Source of the DNA: Parasponia andersonii
Taxonomy: Eukaryota; Streptophyta; Magnoliopsida; Rosales; Cannabaceae
DNA: 64,000 nucleotides
Reading direction: 5' to 3'
NCBI GenBank assembly: GCA_002914805.1
Contig: JXTB01000550.1
Span: 33,867-97,866 of the forward strand
Shown here: one piece after another, positions 26,438 to 37,457 of the stretch
Numbering within the stretch: the first letter of the stretch is position 1
Layout: each line of letters opens with the position of its first letter
The notes under the pieces: generated by a model
Databases searched by the model: none
The model's input: the letters and a program-made list of their open reading frames with translations, nothing else
What the model was told of the DNA's origin: nothing
Program-made: the position numbers and the translations under genes

Positions 26438-26560
26438 CAAATTTATTAAACAGGCTATATATGTATTAATCATGTTGTATTTGGATATTTATTAACTGTG
26501 TAGTGGTGTCATAATTATGTTAACCTGAATTCGATACGATTATACGAATTGCCAACTCTT
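26045..26560. repeat. Dispersed repeat, copy B, with internal duplication and (TA)n
   Basis: Same family and orientation as 19975-20415 (shared ATTTTCGTGTCAATTT and GCATAATC.TGTTAA blocks). Near 26159-26225 a 32-33 bp unit (TTTCAGGTCAATCTGCTTAA) is repeated twice. A pure TA microsatellite occupies 26398-26436. Confidence 0.6.
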
Positions 26561-26727
26561 GTAGGCACCAAAGTAAAAGTATATAACCATTTTTTTAAAG
26601 ACTTGTGCTTTTAAAGTCGTTTTGGAAAAATAAGGCCAAATGCATGTAGTTGTTTTTAGGAAACAATTTTCCGTTTTCATAACTAAAACTATTTTTTAGT
26701 TTGCCTAGAATTTTTGATAATGATATA

Positions 26728-27981
26728 TGTCACGACCCAAACCTTGGGCAAGTGGTAAAAGAAAAATTTCATAAGTAGAACTTCAAAATTTGTTTTAAAA
26801 AATTATAGAAACTTCAAATTTTCAGAAAAACAATAACTAATTTAAAAAATGATAGCTTCTATAAAAGTTTGTAAAAATAATCCAAATTATAAACTCTCAT
26901 AGTTTTATAATCACTATTAGACATAGACTGTTAATAATATTCGTAAAATATATACATGTATCACCATCATCATTACAAGTAGGTATACTTGGTAATACAG
27001 GCTAAATCCAAAGTATGAGCCTTAAATATTATTATAAATCCCAAAATAAGAGTTACTAAGTGGTTACCAACTACTAAACTAGTAACGACTTCGTCTTCTA
27101 CTCACTCTACTCTAGAGTTGCCCAAGTCATACTACACACTACTTGAGAGAGAAAAAGATAAGGGATAAGCATTCACATGTTCAGTAGAAATTCAATTACT
27201 TTTTTGGTATGGATGCATCTTTTCAAACCTGTATATTTAGTATCTTTCCAAAATTTATTTATAAAACGAATTTACAAATAATCAAGAGTAATCGCATATT
27301 CAAAACTAAAACCAAAACCATCATGTTGTATATATCATAAATCAACCAAGTATATAGATGAGCTCACACACTCTCATCACGATTCTATAATATCTCTTTA
27401 GCAAAGATATTCAACATCTTAACACTAACTAAAGGTGTGTCAGCAAATCCTGCAAAGGGGTCTAGATCTCTCACCTAGTACTGTAGCAACTCTCCAGCAA
27501 TATAAATATCATGATGCTAAAATGGAACTCAAGTGTGTGATACTATGGTAGGTACAACATATCATAGAGTGTGAAATAACCACGCATCAAGTATGTCAAG
27601 AAAATCATGCTTTAAACTCATTTGATATTATTTTAGGATCTACTGAAAATCGAGCAGTATAATGGCTGTATTTTCCCAAGACCAAAATTTTAAACCTGCA
27701 TAAAATTCATATAATCTAATCCCAAAACAATTCAATATATCTCAATAGTTCATAAGTTCACCAAATATCCAATCAAATTATTTAAATCTATGAAAATCGA
27801 CATTTTGTAGAAATAAGTCATAATGCACAGTTTAAATAAAATAAGGATAAAAACTTGGTAACTGAATCCTAACTTGCCTTGATAGCTAGACTAAGCTATC
27901 AATGCATGTAGATTATTATGTTCATCAACTGGTCACTTGAATGGTCGTTTTGGGATCCTATGAGCTTACTTTGAAAGGTGA
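26728..27981. repeat. Tekay-type LTR fragment, left part (host of nested element)
   Basis: Starts TGTCACGACCC, like the LTRs at 837 and 43634, and follows their word order. It is cut at 27981 by insertion of another LTR retrotransposon and resumes at 33696. Together the parts make about 1.9 kb of one LTR. The first copy of the GGTGA duplication is 27977-27981. Confidence 0.72.
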
Positions 27982-28416
27982 TGATGTAGGAGCCCACAAT
28001 CAAATATCAACCCACATCCATGACCCAAAACTAAGGCCCAAAATTTCAAAATCCAATCTAATAAACATTCCATTGGTTGGTAGAATGCTTTTGTGTATTA
28101 GGTATTGTAGACTTATTTTTTTGAAATATGTTAGATTATTTAGCTTGTTTATTTGAAGTGTGTTAGGTGAACAATTTAAGTATGTTTGGTTGGTAGGTGC
28201 TAGATGTATGGTTGTAAGTTTCGTAGAATTATTTTATTGGATGGTTTAAATTAATCCTAAACTTGTATAAATTGCCTTCTTTGGCAAGAGTTGTAATCAT
28301 GCAATCTTTAATCAAATCTTAGTTTTCTCTTCTAAATTCTCTTTGAGAATTTTGCTTATTTCTTTTCTCATTGTGAGAACGCAAGTTAGAGCGAAATCTG
28401 GCGACCAGTTGTGTCA
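27982..28416 (+). repeat. 5' LTR of the nested Ty3 element
   Basis: 435 bp, beginning TGATGTAG. It is followed by a short sequence, GTACCAGAGTC, that looks like a decayed initiator-Met-type primer-binding site. Confidence 0.9.
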
Positions 28417-31400
28417 ATTAGTACCAGAGTCTACCTTTGTATCAGACAGAGTTTTTCTGTTACCGTCACCCTACACTATTTCCATAAAAAAAAAAAAAAA
28501 CAATCTCCTTATTTCATCATCACCTTCATTATCTAATCCTTACTATTATCTTCCTACAACAATTATTTTCTATACATACACATATAACCCTTCCATATAT
28601 TATCTTTGTTTCCAGAAAAAAAAAGGGGCGTATATAAAAGTTTCCTCCTTGGAAAACTTGCTTCATTCCTTTAAGGTAACATATACATTTTTGTAAGCTT
28701 TATTTTTTTATTATTGTTTAGATTTTTTATAGTTCTATTTTTCTTTATTTTTAAGAGTTTCTACTATTTTCTTTCCTATAAAAGCAAAAAAAAAAAAAAA
28801 AGTAAAAGTAAAAAATAAAGTAAAAAATAAAAGTAATTCTATTTTTCTTTACTTTTAAAAGTTTGTACTATTTTCTATCCTATAACAGCAAAAAAAAAAA
28901 GTAAAAAGTAAAAAAAAAAAAAAAAAAAGGATGTCGAACGGAGAGTCTAGCCCACAAAATCTTATTGTGAAAGAGTTCACAACAAAGGAGTCTATGGGTG
29001 CACTTGATAGAAGATTATAGAATCTAGAGATAATGCTTACGAATTTGACTCAACACTTTCTTGGGGGACTAAACAACAATTATGAGCAACGAAAACGTGA
29101 CGAAGTTGATCCTCTTGAAAATTTTAGGCGGCATTGAAATCAACTTTTCCAAGATGAAGATTCTAATAAAGATGATGAAGGACCATCCATGCCCGAAAAT
29201 AACCAAGAACCTCGGCAAAATGACTACCGCATGAAGATCGAGATTCTGCAATTTAATGGTCTATTCGTGATTGAAGAATTCCTTGATTAGCTAGCTGAAG
29301 TAGAAAAATTCTTTGAATATTAGGGTATGCAAGAACACATGAAGGTCAAATTGGTGACTTATCGACTCAAAGGTGGCGTGTTAGCTTGGTGGGATCAATT
29401 ATAAATGACACGTATTCGGCAAAGGAGAAACAAAGTTCATACTTAGCGGCGAATGAAACAATTGATGATCGAGCATTTCCTATCTCCAGATTACGAACAA
29501 GTACTTTTCAGTCGGTATCAACATTGCCGACAAGCATACCGGATAATACAAGAATATGTAACTGAGTTTCACAAATTGGCTGTCCGAGTCGACATTCACG
29601 AATCTAAAAGTCAAAAGATTTCAAGATTCATTGATGGACTTCGTACAAATATACAAGACGAGGTATTCAAACAATCTTGTAATACTTTATCTAGCGCAAT
29701 TCAACTCGTTTTGAAAATTGAAACTCAACTTAACAAAAGGATAGATCGCAATCCAACAACTGCACAATCCTCTTCACCACCACAAAGATCTATTTGAGCA
29801 AAGTGAAGGCCATGGCAAGACCACATGATGAAGCAGTAAGACCAACTCCTTCTCACAACCAACCAACCGCTCGACCGCAAAGAGAAGTAGCCAACCACAA
29901 TACTAACAACCTTTATATAGTCCCAAGAGGTAATAAATATTATCATTGTAGACAAACAAGCCACTATTCAAATCAATATCGTCAGAACAGACCCGTCAAT
30001 CTAACCACACATGATGACGACATTGAAAGAGACGAGACGTATTTCGAGAATGAGGAGTACGTAGATGAAGTTGAACCTGAGGAAGTCATTTATGGAGATG
30101 AAGGTATTTCCTTAGTGATAAGACGATTGATGTATACACCAAAGAAGGAAGAGGATATACAACGACACAACCTCTTCAAGACTCGCTGTACGGTTGAACA
30201 ACGAGTGTGTAATCTTATCATTGATAGTTAGAGTAGTGAAAACATAGTATCAAAGACTATAGTGGACAAGTTACAACTACCAATCCAACTACATACTGTG
30301 CCGTATCGTATTGGCTGGATCAAGGACGTCGGTAAAACAAAGGTGACACAACAATGTCGAGTTCCTTTCTCAATCAGTAAGTACAAAGATGAGGTATTAT
30401 GTAATGTTATTGATATGGATGCTTGTCATATGTTGCTTGGTCGACCGTGGCAATTCGATTTAAACACTATACATAATGGAAAAGCTAACACATACAGCTT
30501 CCACAAGGATGATATGAAGATTACTCTGGCTCCTCTGAAGCTATAAAATAACCAAACAACCCCCACCAGGACCAACCTTCTTTTTATACCTAAAGAGACA
30601 TATACTTCTACCAATATTTGTGTACAAGTTCAAACATTATTGTCTAAATTTAAAAACATCATTCCTGAGGAGTTACCCACTGGCTTACCACCTTTACAAA
30701 ATATTCAACACCAGATTGATCTTATTCCTGGAGCAAGTCTACCGAGTCTACTGCATGAGTCCTAAGGAGTATGAGATCCTACAGATACAAGTCCAAGATC
30801 TCCTCAAGAAAGGGATGATTAGAGAAAGTATGAGCCTTGTGGCTATACCTGTACTCCTAATATCGAAGAAAGACGGAAGCTGGAGGATATGCTTTGATAG
30901 TCGAGCCATCAAAAAGATTACGATACGATATCGATTTCCTATCCCATGATTGGATGACATACTTGATAGATTGGGAGGATCAAAGCTCTTTTCCAAAATT
31001 GATTTGCAGAGCGGATACTATCAGATTCGTATTCATCCTGGAGATACATGGAAGACTACATTCAAAATACACGAAGGACTATACAAGTGGTTAGTTATGT
31101 CATTCGGTTTATCTAATGCCTTGAGTACTTTCATGAGGTTAATGAATTAGGTATTCCAACTTGCCGTAGTTTATTTTGATGATATTTTAGTCTATAGTCA
31201 GAATGAGAAAGAACATCTACAACACTTGACCGAAGTTTATAATACACTTCGTAAGAATCAGTTGTATGTTAACCTGAAGAATTGTAGCTTCATGACTGAT
31301 AGCTTAGTCTTCTTGGGCTTTGTTGTAAGTTCTGACGGAATCAAAGTCGATCAAGATAAAGTAAAGGCTATCTGAGAATGGCCAATACCGAAGACCATTA

Positions 31401-33229
31401 CAGAAGTTCAGAGTTTTCATGGTCTTGCAACGTTCTATAGACGGTTTGTGAGAAACTTCAGCACTATAGCCGTACCACTCACCGATTGTTTGAAGCAAAA
31501 GCAATTCCTTTGGACAGAAGAAGCAGAACAGAGTTATTCTGTCTTGAAGGAAAAACTCACAAATGCACCTATCCTTGCACTTCCTGACTTTGACAAAATT
31601 TTCGAAGTCGACTGTGATGCTTCTAGCATAGGAGTTGGAGCTATTCTATCCCAAGATATGAAGCCAATAACTTTCTTTAGTGAAAAGCTCAGCAAAGCCA
31701 GAAAGAAGCGGTTAACATATGAATAAGAATTATATGCGATAGTTCGTAATTATAACAATGGGAGCCGTATCTAGTGCAGAAGGAATTCATCCTCAATATG
31801 GATCATCAAGCTCTTAAGTACCTCAAAAACTCTTCCAAACCAAATCGAATGAATAGTCGATGGATTTCCTACATCCAGAAGTTCACTTTCTCTCTCAAGC
31901 ATAAGTCAGGACAATTAAACAAAGTTGCTAATGCATTGAGTTGTTGAGTTATGTTACTAACTGCTGTTCAAAATAAAATAATCAGTTTTGATTATTTGAA
32001 AGACTTATACACTAATGATGAAGATTTCAAGGAAGAATGAGAGAAATGCATTAATGGAGTTACAAATAAACATCAAATACATGATGGTTTTCTATTCTTT
32101 GAAAATTATTTATGTATTCCACGAGGATCTCTCAGAGAACACATCATTCAGAAACTACACGCAAGAGAGTTAGGAGGACATATGGGACGAGACAAAACTG
32201 TTTCATTAGTGGAACCTCGATACTTTTGGCCACATCTTAAACGTGATTTCGAGAAATTTGTCAAGCGTTGTTATATATATCAGACTGCAAAGGGACAAGC
32301 TCAAAATGCTAGGCTGTACATACCACTTCCTATTCCTAATGCGCCTTGGGAAGATTTGTCTATAGATTTCATCTTAGGACTACCGTGAACATAAAAATGT
32401 TCGGATTCTATCTTTGTTGTGGTAGATCGTTTTTCAATATTCTATGCAAGAAAAATTCTGATGCTACTCATATTGCTCAATTATTTTTTCGAGAGATTGT
32501 TCGTCTGCATGGGTCACTAAGGACAATAGCCTATGACCGCGATAGTAAATTCCTCAGTTATTTTTGGCGCACTTTGTGGAAGAGACTTGATACCACCTTG
32601 CAATTTAGTAGCACTTGTCATCCCTAAACAAATGGGCAAACTGAAGTCACTAATCGCACACAGGGCAACATTTTACGGTGCTTGATTAAAGAAAACCCAA
32701 GACAATGGGAGAATATTCTACCGCAAGTTGAGTTTGCTTACAACAATATGCCAAATTGTTCAAGTAGTAAATCTCCATTTGAAATTGTTTATATTCGTCC
32801 TCCGTTGCATATTCTCAACTTGGTACCTTTACCAAAACTTCCAGGGATGAGCATTATTGCCGATCATTTGATTAATAAGGCGATCAATATCCATGAAGAA
32901 CTAAAAGAAAGTTAGAAGAGTCCACTGCAAAATACAAGGTTAATGTTGACAAGCACAGAAGATTCAAGACTTTTAAAGAGGGCGATTTTGTAATGGTTCA
33001 TTTACATAAAGAAAGACTTCCAACAGGAGAATACAATAAACTTACGCAGAAGAAAATTGACCCATTTCGTATTATTCAAAAGATTAATGATAATGTATAT
33101 GTCATTGATCTACCAGATAGCTACACAATTTCTAAGACCTTCAATATTCAAGATCTGTATGAGTACCATGGACCGGAAGTCATACCTTGAGCAACTCAAG
33201 GACGAGATTTTTTTCAAAAGGGGGAGAAC
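28417..33229 (+). pseudogene. gag-pol remnant of the nested Ty3 element
   Basis: A leader with A-rich tracts (28480-28930) precedes gag, which is best preserved at 29453-29797. A decayed zinc knuckle (YYHCRQTSHYSNQY) lies at about 29938-29980, and protease with the LLGRPWQ end near 30430-30450. RT spans about 30740-31330, RNase H about 31500-31960, and integrase about 32140-32630. A C-terminal segment with LPTGEYNKL ends at 33190. Domain order is that of Ty3/gypsy and total length is normal for a chromovirus. It is broken about ten times and is not expected to yield a polyprotein. Confidence 0.88.
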
Positions 33230-33695
33230 TGATGTAGCAGCCCACAACCAAATATCAGCCCACATCCATGACCCAAAGCTAAGGCCCAAAATCATAAAAT
33301 CCAATCTAATGAACATTCCATTGGTTGGTAGAATGCTTTTGTGTGTTAGTTATTATAGACTTATTTTTTTGAAATGTGTTCGATTATTTAGCTTATTTAT
33401 TTGAAGTGTGTTAGGTGAACAATTTGTTTATTTGAAGTATGTTAGGTGAACAATTTAAATATGTTTGGTTGGTAGGTGCTAGGTGTATGGTTGTAAGTTT
33501 CTTAGAATTATTTTATTAGATGGTTTAGATTAATCCTAAACTTGCATAAATTGCCTTCATTGGTAAGAGTTGTAATCATCCAATCTTCAATCAAATCTTA
33601 GGTTTCTCTTCTAAATTCTCTTTGAAAATTTTACTTATTTATATTCTCATCGTGAGAACGTAAGTTAGAGCGAAATCTAGCGACCTGCTACATCA
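33230..33695 (+). repeat. 3' LTR of the nested Ty3 element, with internal 31-bp duplication
   Basis: 466 bp, about 31 bp longer than its partner because a TTATTTGAAGTRTGTTAGGT-containing unit near 33395-33455 is doubled. The duplication therefore arose after insertion, or is specific to this LTR. Confidence 0.9.
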
Positions 33696-34320
33696 GGTGA
33701 CTTTCCAAACGAAGCCTTAAATTGAGAAATGAACATCACCAATGAATTCTTAGTGCCAAAAAATACTAGGTTAGACGTATAATTTGATTAATTTTGGCCG
33801 CAGGCTGAGACCCACTTTGTGACACGCAAAACGAGGTGAAATCTCGAACCTCATGAATTGGATTTCATGCCACTTCGAATATATCAAAACTCTATCAAGT
33901 AGCTTAAATTTGGGCCAAATTAGAAACTAATTATAAAAGTTACAAAATTATCATTTTCTAAAAATATTTGCATAAGTACCATAAATATTAGATCAAATTT
34001 CTCTCAATCTACATATTCATTTTCCACGATCCACCACCCATTCTCCTATCTTAAATCACATAATTATTCCTTAGAGTTTCATGAGCAATGATTGAACATT
34101 ATAAAAATAATTATGCAAATGCCACTTTTGTTACAAAAATGACACAAAACATTTTAAACACTCAACAGGGCTTCTTTGTCAGAAATTACTGGTGGTGAAG
34201 GGCTAGGCTAGACTCAAGGAATGTTGAGCTTCAAGTTGACGATTGTGGGTAGCGGTCAAAGGTGGCGAAACAACGGAGTTTAGCCATGAAAAGCCACGAC
34301 TTGTGTGCACTCCAATAGTT
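33696..34320. repeat. Tekay-type LTR fragment, right part
   Basis: Resumes the interrupted LTR after the second GGTGA. Words such as GACACGCAAAACGAGGTGAAAT and AGGTTAGACGTATAA match the LTR at 43634 (about 45380-45450) and, more loosely, those at 837 and 5801. The normal LTR end is not recognisable, so the right border is approximate. Confidence 0.65.
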
Positions 34321-34453
34321 TTTTTTAACATATCAACAAATATTATTTTTTCTAATTGAAATTCATCATGCACGTCTTTTCATGATAAAAGATAGGGATA
34401 GAAAGTATATTCAATAATATATATTCATTGTTATTATTATTGTTCAACCAAGG

Positions 34454-35158
34454 ATTGAAAAATTGATATTTATGCCAATATTTTGGCCAAAATATTGCTT
34501 TGGGTAATGTCTTGATATAGATATCACGTATAAGAAAAAACTACCATAATATTGGGAAAATATCAGTATCGATATTGTTATTAGAAAATTTGTTCACAAA
34601 GCTGCAAAAAATCGTTGAAATATCGGTAAAATCGCGAAAATATCGAAGATGTATCGATAACTTTAGCAACTTTGTAATTTATTAAACAAAAACTCATATA
34701 TGGTATGTTAATAATTATATGAAAATATACTCAAACTCTATTTCATTGTATCAATATTCTTTAGGCCAAGATAGTACTTCTAATACTTTCAAACTCCTAA
34801 GAATTTATTTGGTATTAATCTTATCTTATTATGAATAAATGTAAAATATTTCTATATTAATATATTCGTGAAGATATTTTTTAATTATAAGTAAATATTA
34901 CATTAATTATTGAAAAATATCATACAATGTTAAGCAACATATATGCAAGTTTTTTTGTGAGAAAGCTAATTTATTAGTGAATTATTAGATGATTTAGCAT
35001 TTTCTAAATTTTTAGTAAGTAATTCTATAATTTTAGGCAATTATTTGTGATTCTCGTGATTTTTTCAAAAATTTCTGTCAATATCGATATTGTCCTTGAT
35101 ATTTTTGTAAAATCAGAATACTGATATTTCCATCAATACCAAATTTTTCATTTTTATT
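34454..35158. repeat. Probable non-autonomous DNA element with ATATCGATAT-rich body
   Basis: Rich in variants of GAAAATATCGATAT. The left end (GATTGAAAAATTGATATTTA) resembles the reverse complement of the right end (AATGAAAAATTTGGTATTGA). No coding potential and no clear target duplication, so the class is unassigned. Confidence 0.4.
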
Positions 35159-35349
35159 TCTAACTACTCAAATCATTGTAACCGTCCACAACTAAAAAAA
35201 ATATCTATAGATAGGTAAAAAGAAAAAAAAAATCTACTTGATAATGATGCATATATATATTGATAATAAAGGGAAAAAAAAAAAAGATGACAACCGGAGG
35301 AGGGTGTAAATTATAACCATGCTCAGTTGGAGAGCATGCAGAGGTTTTG

Positions 35350-36540
35350 AATCTTCGGAAAAACTTTATAGACTTTTGCCCACCAAATTATTTTTTGTTG
35401 CATGAATCCTCTATATTATTTATTTGTAACAAAATTGTTGTTCTCTCAAAGACTGTGTATAAATTAACCGAAAAGGTGACATGGCGGCTATTTTTTAATT
35501 TTTCTTTTATTGATTTTGTTAAAAAATTAAATAAAACTCGGATTTAATTAAAAAAAGTGAAACAAAAAAAAAAAAAAATCATTCCCTGTTTTTCTCTGGT
35601 TTTCAAGCTTATTTTATGCAACACTGGCTGCTCTTCGAACCTCTCACGACCTGACCTGACCTGACGTTCTGAAAACAACAATGGCGGTCCCTTCAAGCTA
35701 AGAATGAAATAGCAATTCATGATTTTTTATAATAAGAATGAAAATTTCCTTTTAGAATAATATAACCTGCCAAGATAACAAGAAAAAGAAAGAAGAAGCT
35801 CTAGCACCTTAAAGCATGGGGACTGTACATTGAGTCTCTCCATTGCTACATTTAATTCACCTCCGCAAGCATCTATAATTCTTGAGGCCTAAATTTAGAT
35901 TCACCTCTCAAATCCAAGTACACCAACCAAATATATCCCAAATAAATTATTTAAAAATACAATAATCTAAAAGCTAACTTAGATTCTCTTTTAAGTCTCC
36001 AATTCACCACCCCCGATAGATTATACACCAAATGCCTTGTCATCCTCATAATCATCATCAAAATGGCGCTTCAAAACTAAATTGGACAAATTGCTAGATC
36101 TATACTACCTGCGTTAAGATGGTGCGAGACTCCAAAAATTAGCAATTCAAGAAAGAATTTCGGAAAGGTGAATGCTCTGTTTAGCTTAGCTTAAAGGGAT
36201 CACGATTGCTATTGCTGTACGAAGCTTGGGTCGTGTGAGGTAGGTTAAAAGAATGGCCATTGTTGCATAGGCTAAACTTGAAAACCAGAGGGAACGAAAA
36301 AAAGGATAGAATTTTTTTTGTTTGGATTTTTTAATTAAATCTGAATTTAATTTAATTTTTTTAACAAAATTAATAAAATAAAAATTTTAAAATATCCGCC
36401 ATGTCACCTTTTCCATTAGTATACACACAGACTTTGACAGAAGCAGCAATTTTTTAACAAATAAACAATATAGGTTGATTCACGCCACAAAAAATAATTC
36501 AGGGGGTAAAAGTCTATACAACTAATACTTCGGGGAAAAA
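35350..36540. mobile_element. Long-inverted-repeat element (MULE-like), ~1.2 kb
   Basis: Arms at about 35350-35628 and 36255-36540 are inverted copies of each other. For example, AAAAGGTGACATGGCGG lies in the left arm and its complement CCGCCATGTCACCTTTTCC in the right. The ~626-bp centre is unique, includes three CCTGA repeats near 35643, and has no ORF. Long terminal inverted repeats with a small non-transposase centre are typical of non-autonomous Mutator-like or foldback elements. I could not confirm a 9-bp duplication. Confidence 0.72.
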
Positions 36541-37457
36541 AATACAATTTGTCCTAATTTATATAACTGAGGAAAATTGTTACGTTAGTTATGGCTTTTT
36601 ACTGTCTAAAAACAAAAAGGACTCATTCATTAGACACGGATTCAATCTTGTCTTAGTAACATTTAATAAAAGAAGAATAAAAATGAAGTTGGTTGTACTT
36701 ATATACCCAAAGGTCCAACATCATAATTCCCATTAGATAAGGCACTAGTTAGTCACTCGTTGTTGCTTTGAAGTGATTAGCGTAATTATCAAATACACAG
36801 CACTAATTATATGAAGCATCCATTATCTTTAGAAAATACATACAGGAACCAAACTTATCTCTTGCATAAACTGATCACATCGTTTGTATACACAACTTTC
36901 TTTCCATCGACCTTAAATCCATCCGGTTGAGTCATGTACCCCATTTTATTAAATTAAGGGTGTGGTAATGCACAATACACAAGAACAGTTCCCACAAGTA
37001 GGACACATAGCAAATAGCTTGTTCTGCTCCATATGTAATGAATGCATCTTAATCTGTGCAAATTTCCTACTCAAAAGTCAAGTTGGGCAGGGCTGTGACT
37101 TGTGAGACAACAACTGATTGCTCATTTGTAGTTGTTGGAGACTTTCAAACACACTGAGAGAGGCGGTAAAAATTTTCAAACTGTCTCGAATATCCTCGCC
37201 ACCCACTGGTTCAAACAATATTTGAGCCAATATAATATATATAATATTTTCCTCAATTCACATGTAAAAAAAGGAAAAGGTGAAACAAATAGTCCAACAT
37301 AGACATATACATACCGAAGGGAGATCTAGATGATCATCATACCTAATTCCAAACACATTAATGAATGAATGAACTTTAGAAAAAGGGGAAAAAGATGTAG
37401 AAACAAATCTTAAAAAAATACCAACATCCATGCATACACACATCGTTAGACATTTTT
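36541..37457. other. Intergenic DNA 3' of the Ser/Arg-rich gene
   Basis: No gene recognised. The part nearest 37457 is the likely 3' UTR of the minus-strand gene. Short open frames here have no family resemblance. Confidence 0.4.

Larger units (their letters stand above)
27982..33695 (+). mobile_element. Full-length Ty3/gypsy chromovirus-like element with 5-bp target duplication
   Basis: LTRs at 27982-28416 and 33230-33695 begin TGATGTAG; the right one ends with the complementary CTACATCA. GGTGA flanks both sides (27977-27981, 33696-33700). A purine run (AAAAGGGGGAGAAC) lies just before the right LTR. The order gag, protease, RT, RNase H, integrase shows it is Ty3/gypsy. The short LTRs and RT wording (SPKEYE, then RFPIP) suggest a CRM- or Reina-like chromovirus. 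The structure is complete, but the coding region has about ten interruptions, so it is a fossil. I count about 37 differences over 435 aligned LTR positions (8-9%), which implies a few million years at usual plant rates. Confidence 0.93.

Noticed and set aside
28343-28696. 117-residue ORF reading out of an LTR
   Set aside because: It crosses the 5' LTR and leader of the nested Ty3 element through A-rich low-complexity DNA. It has no family resemblance and is not a host gene.
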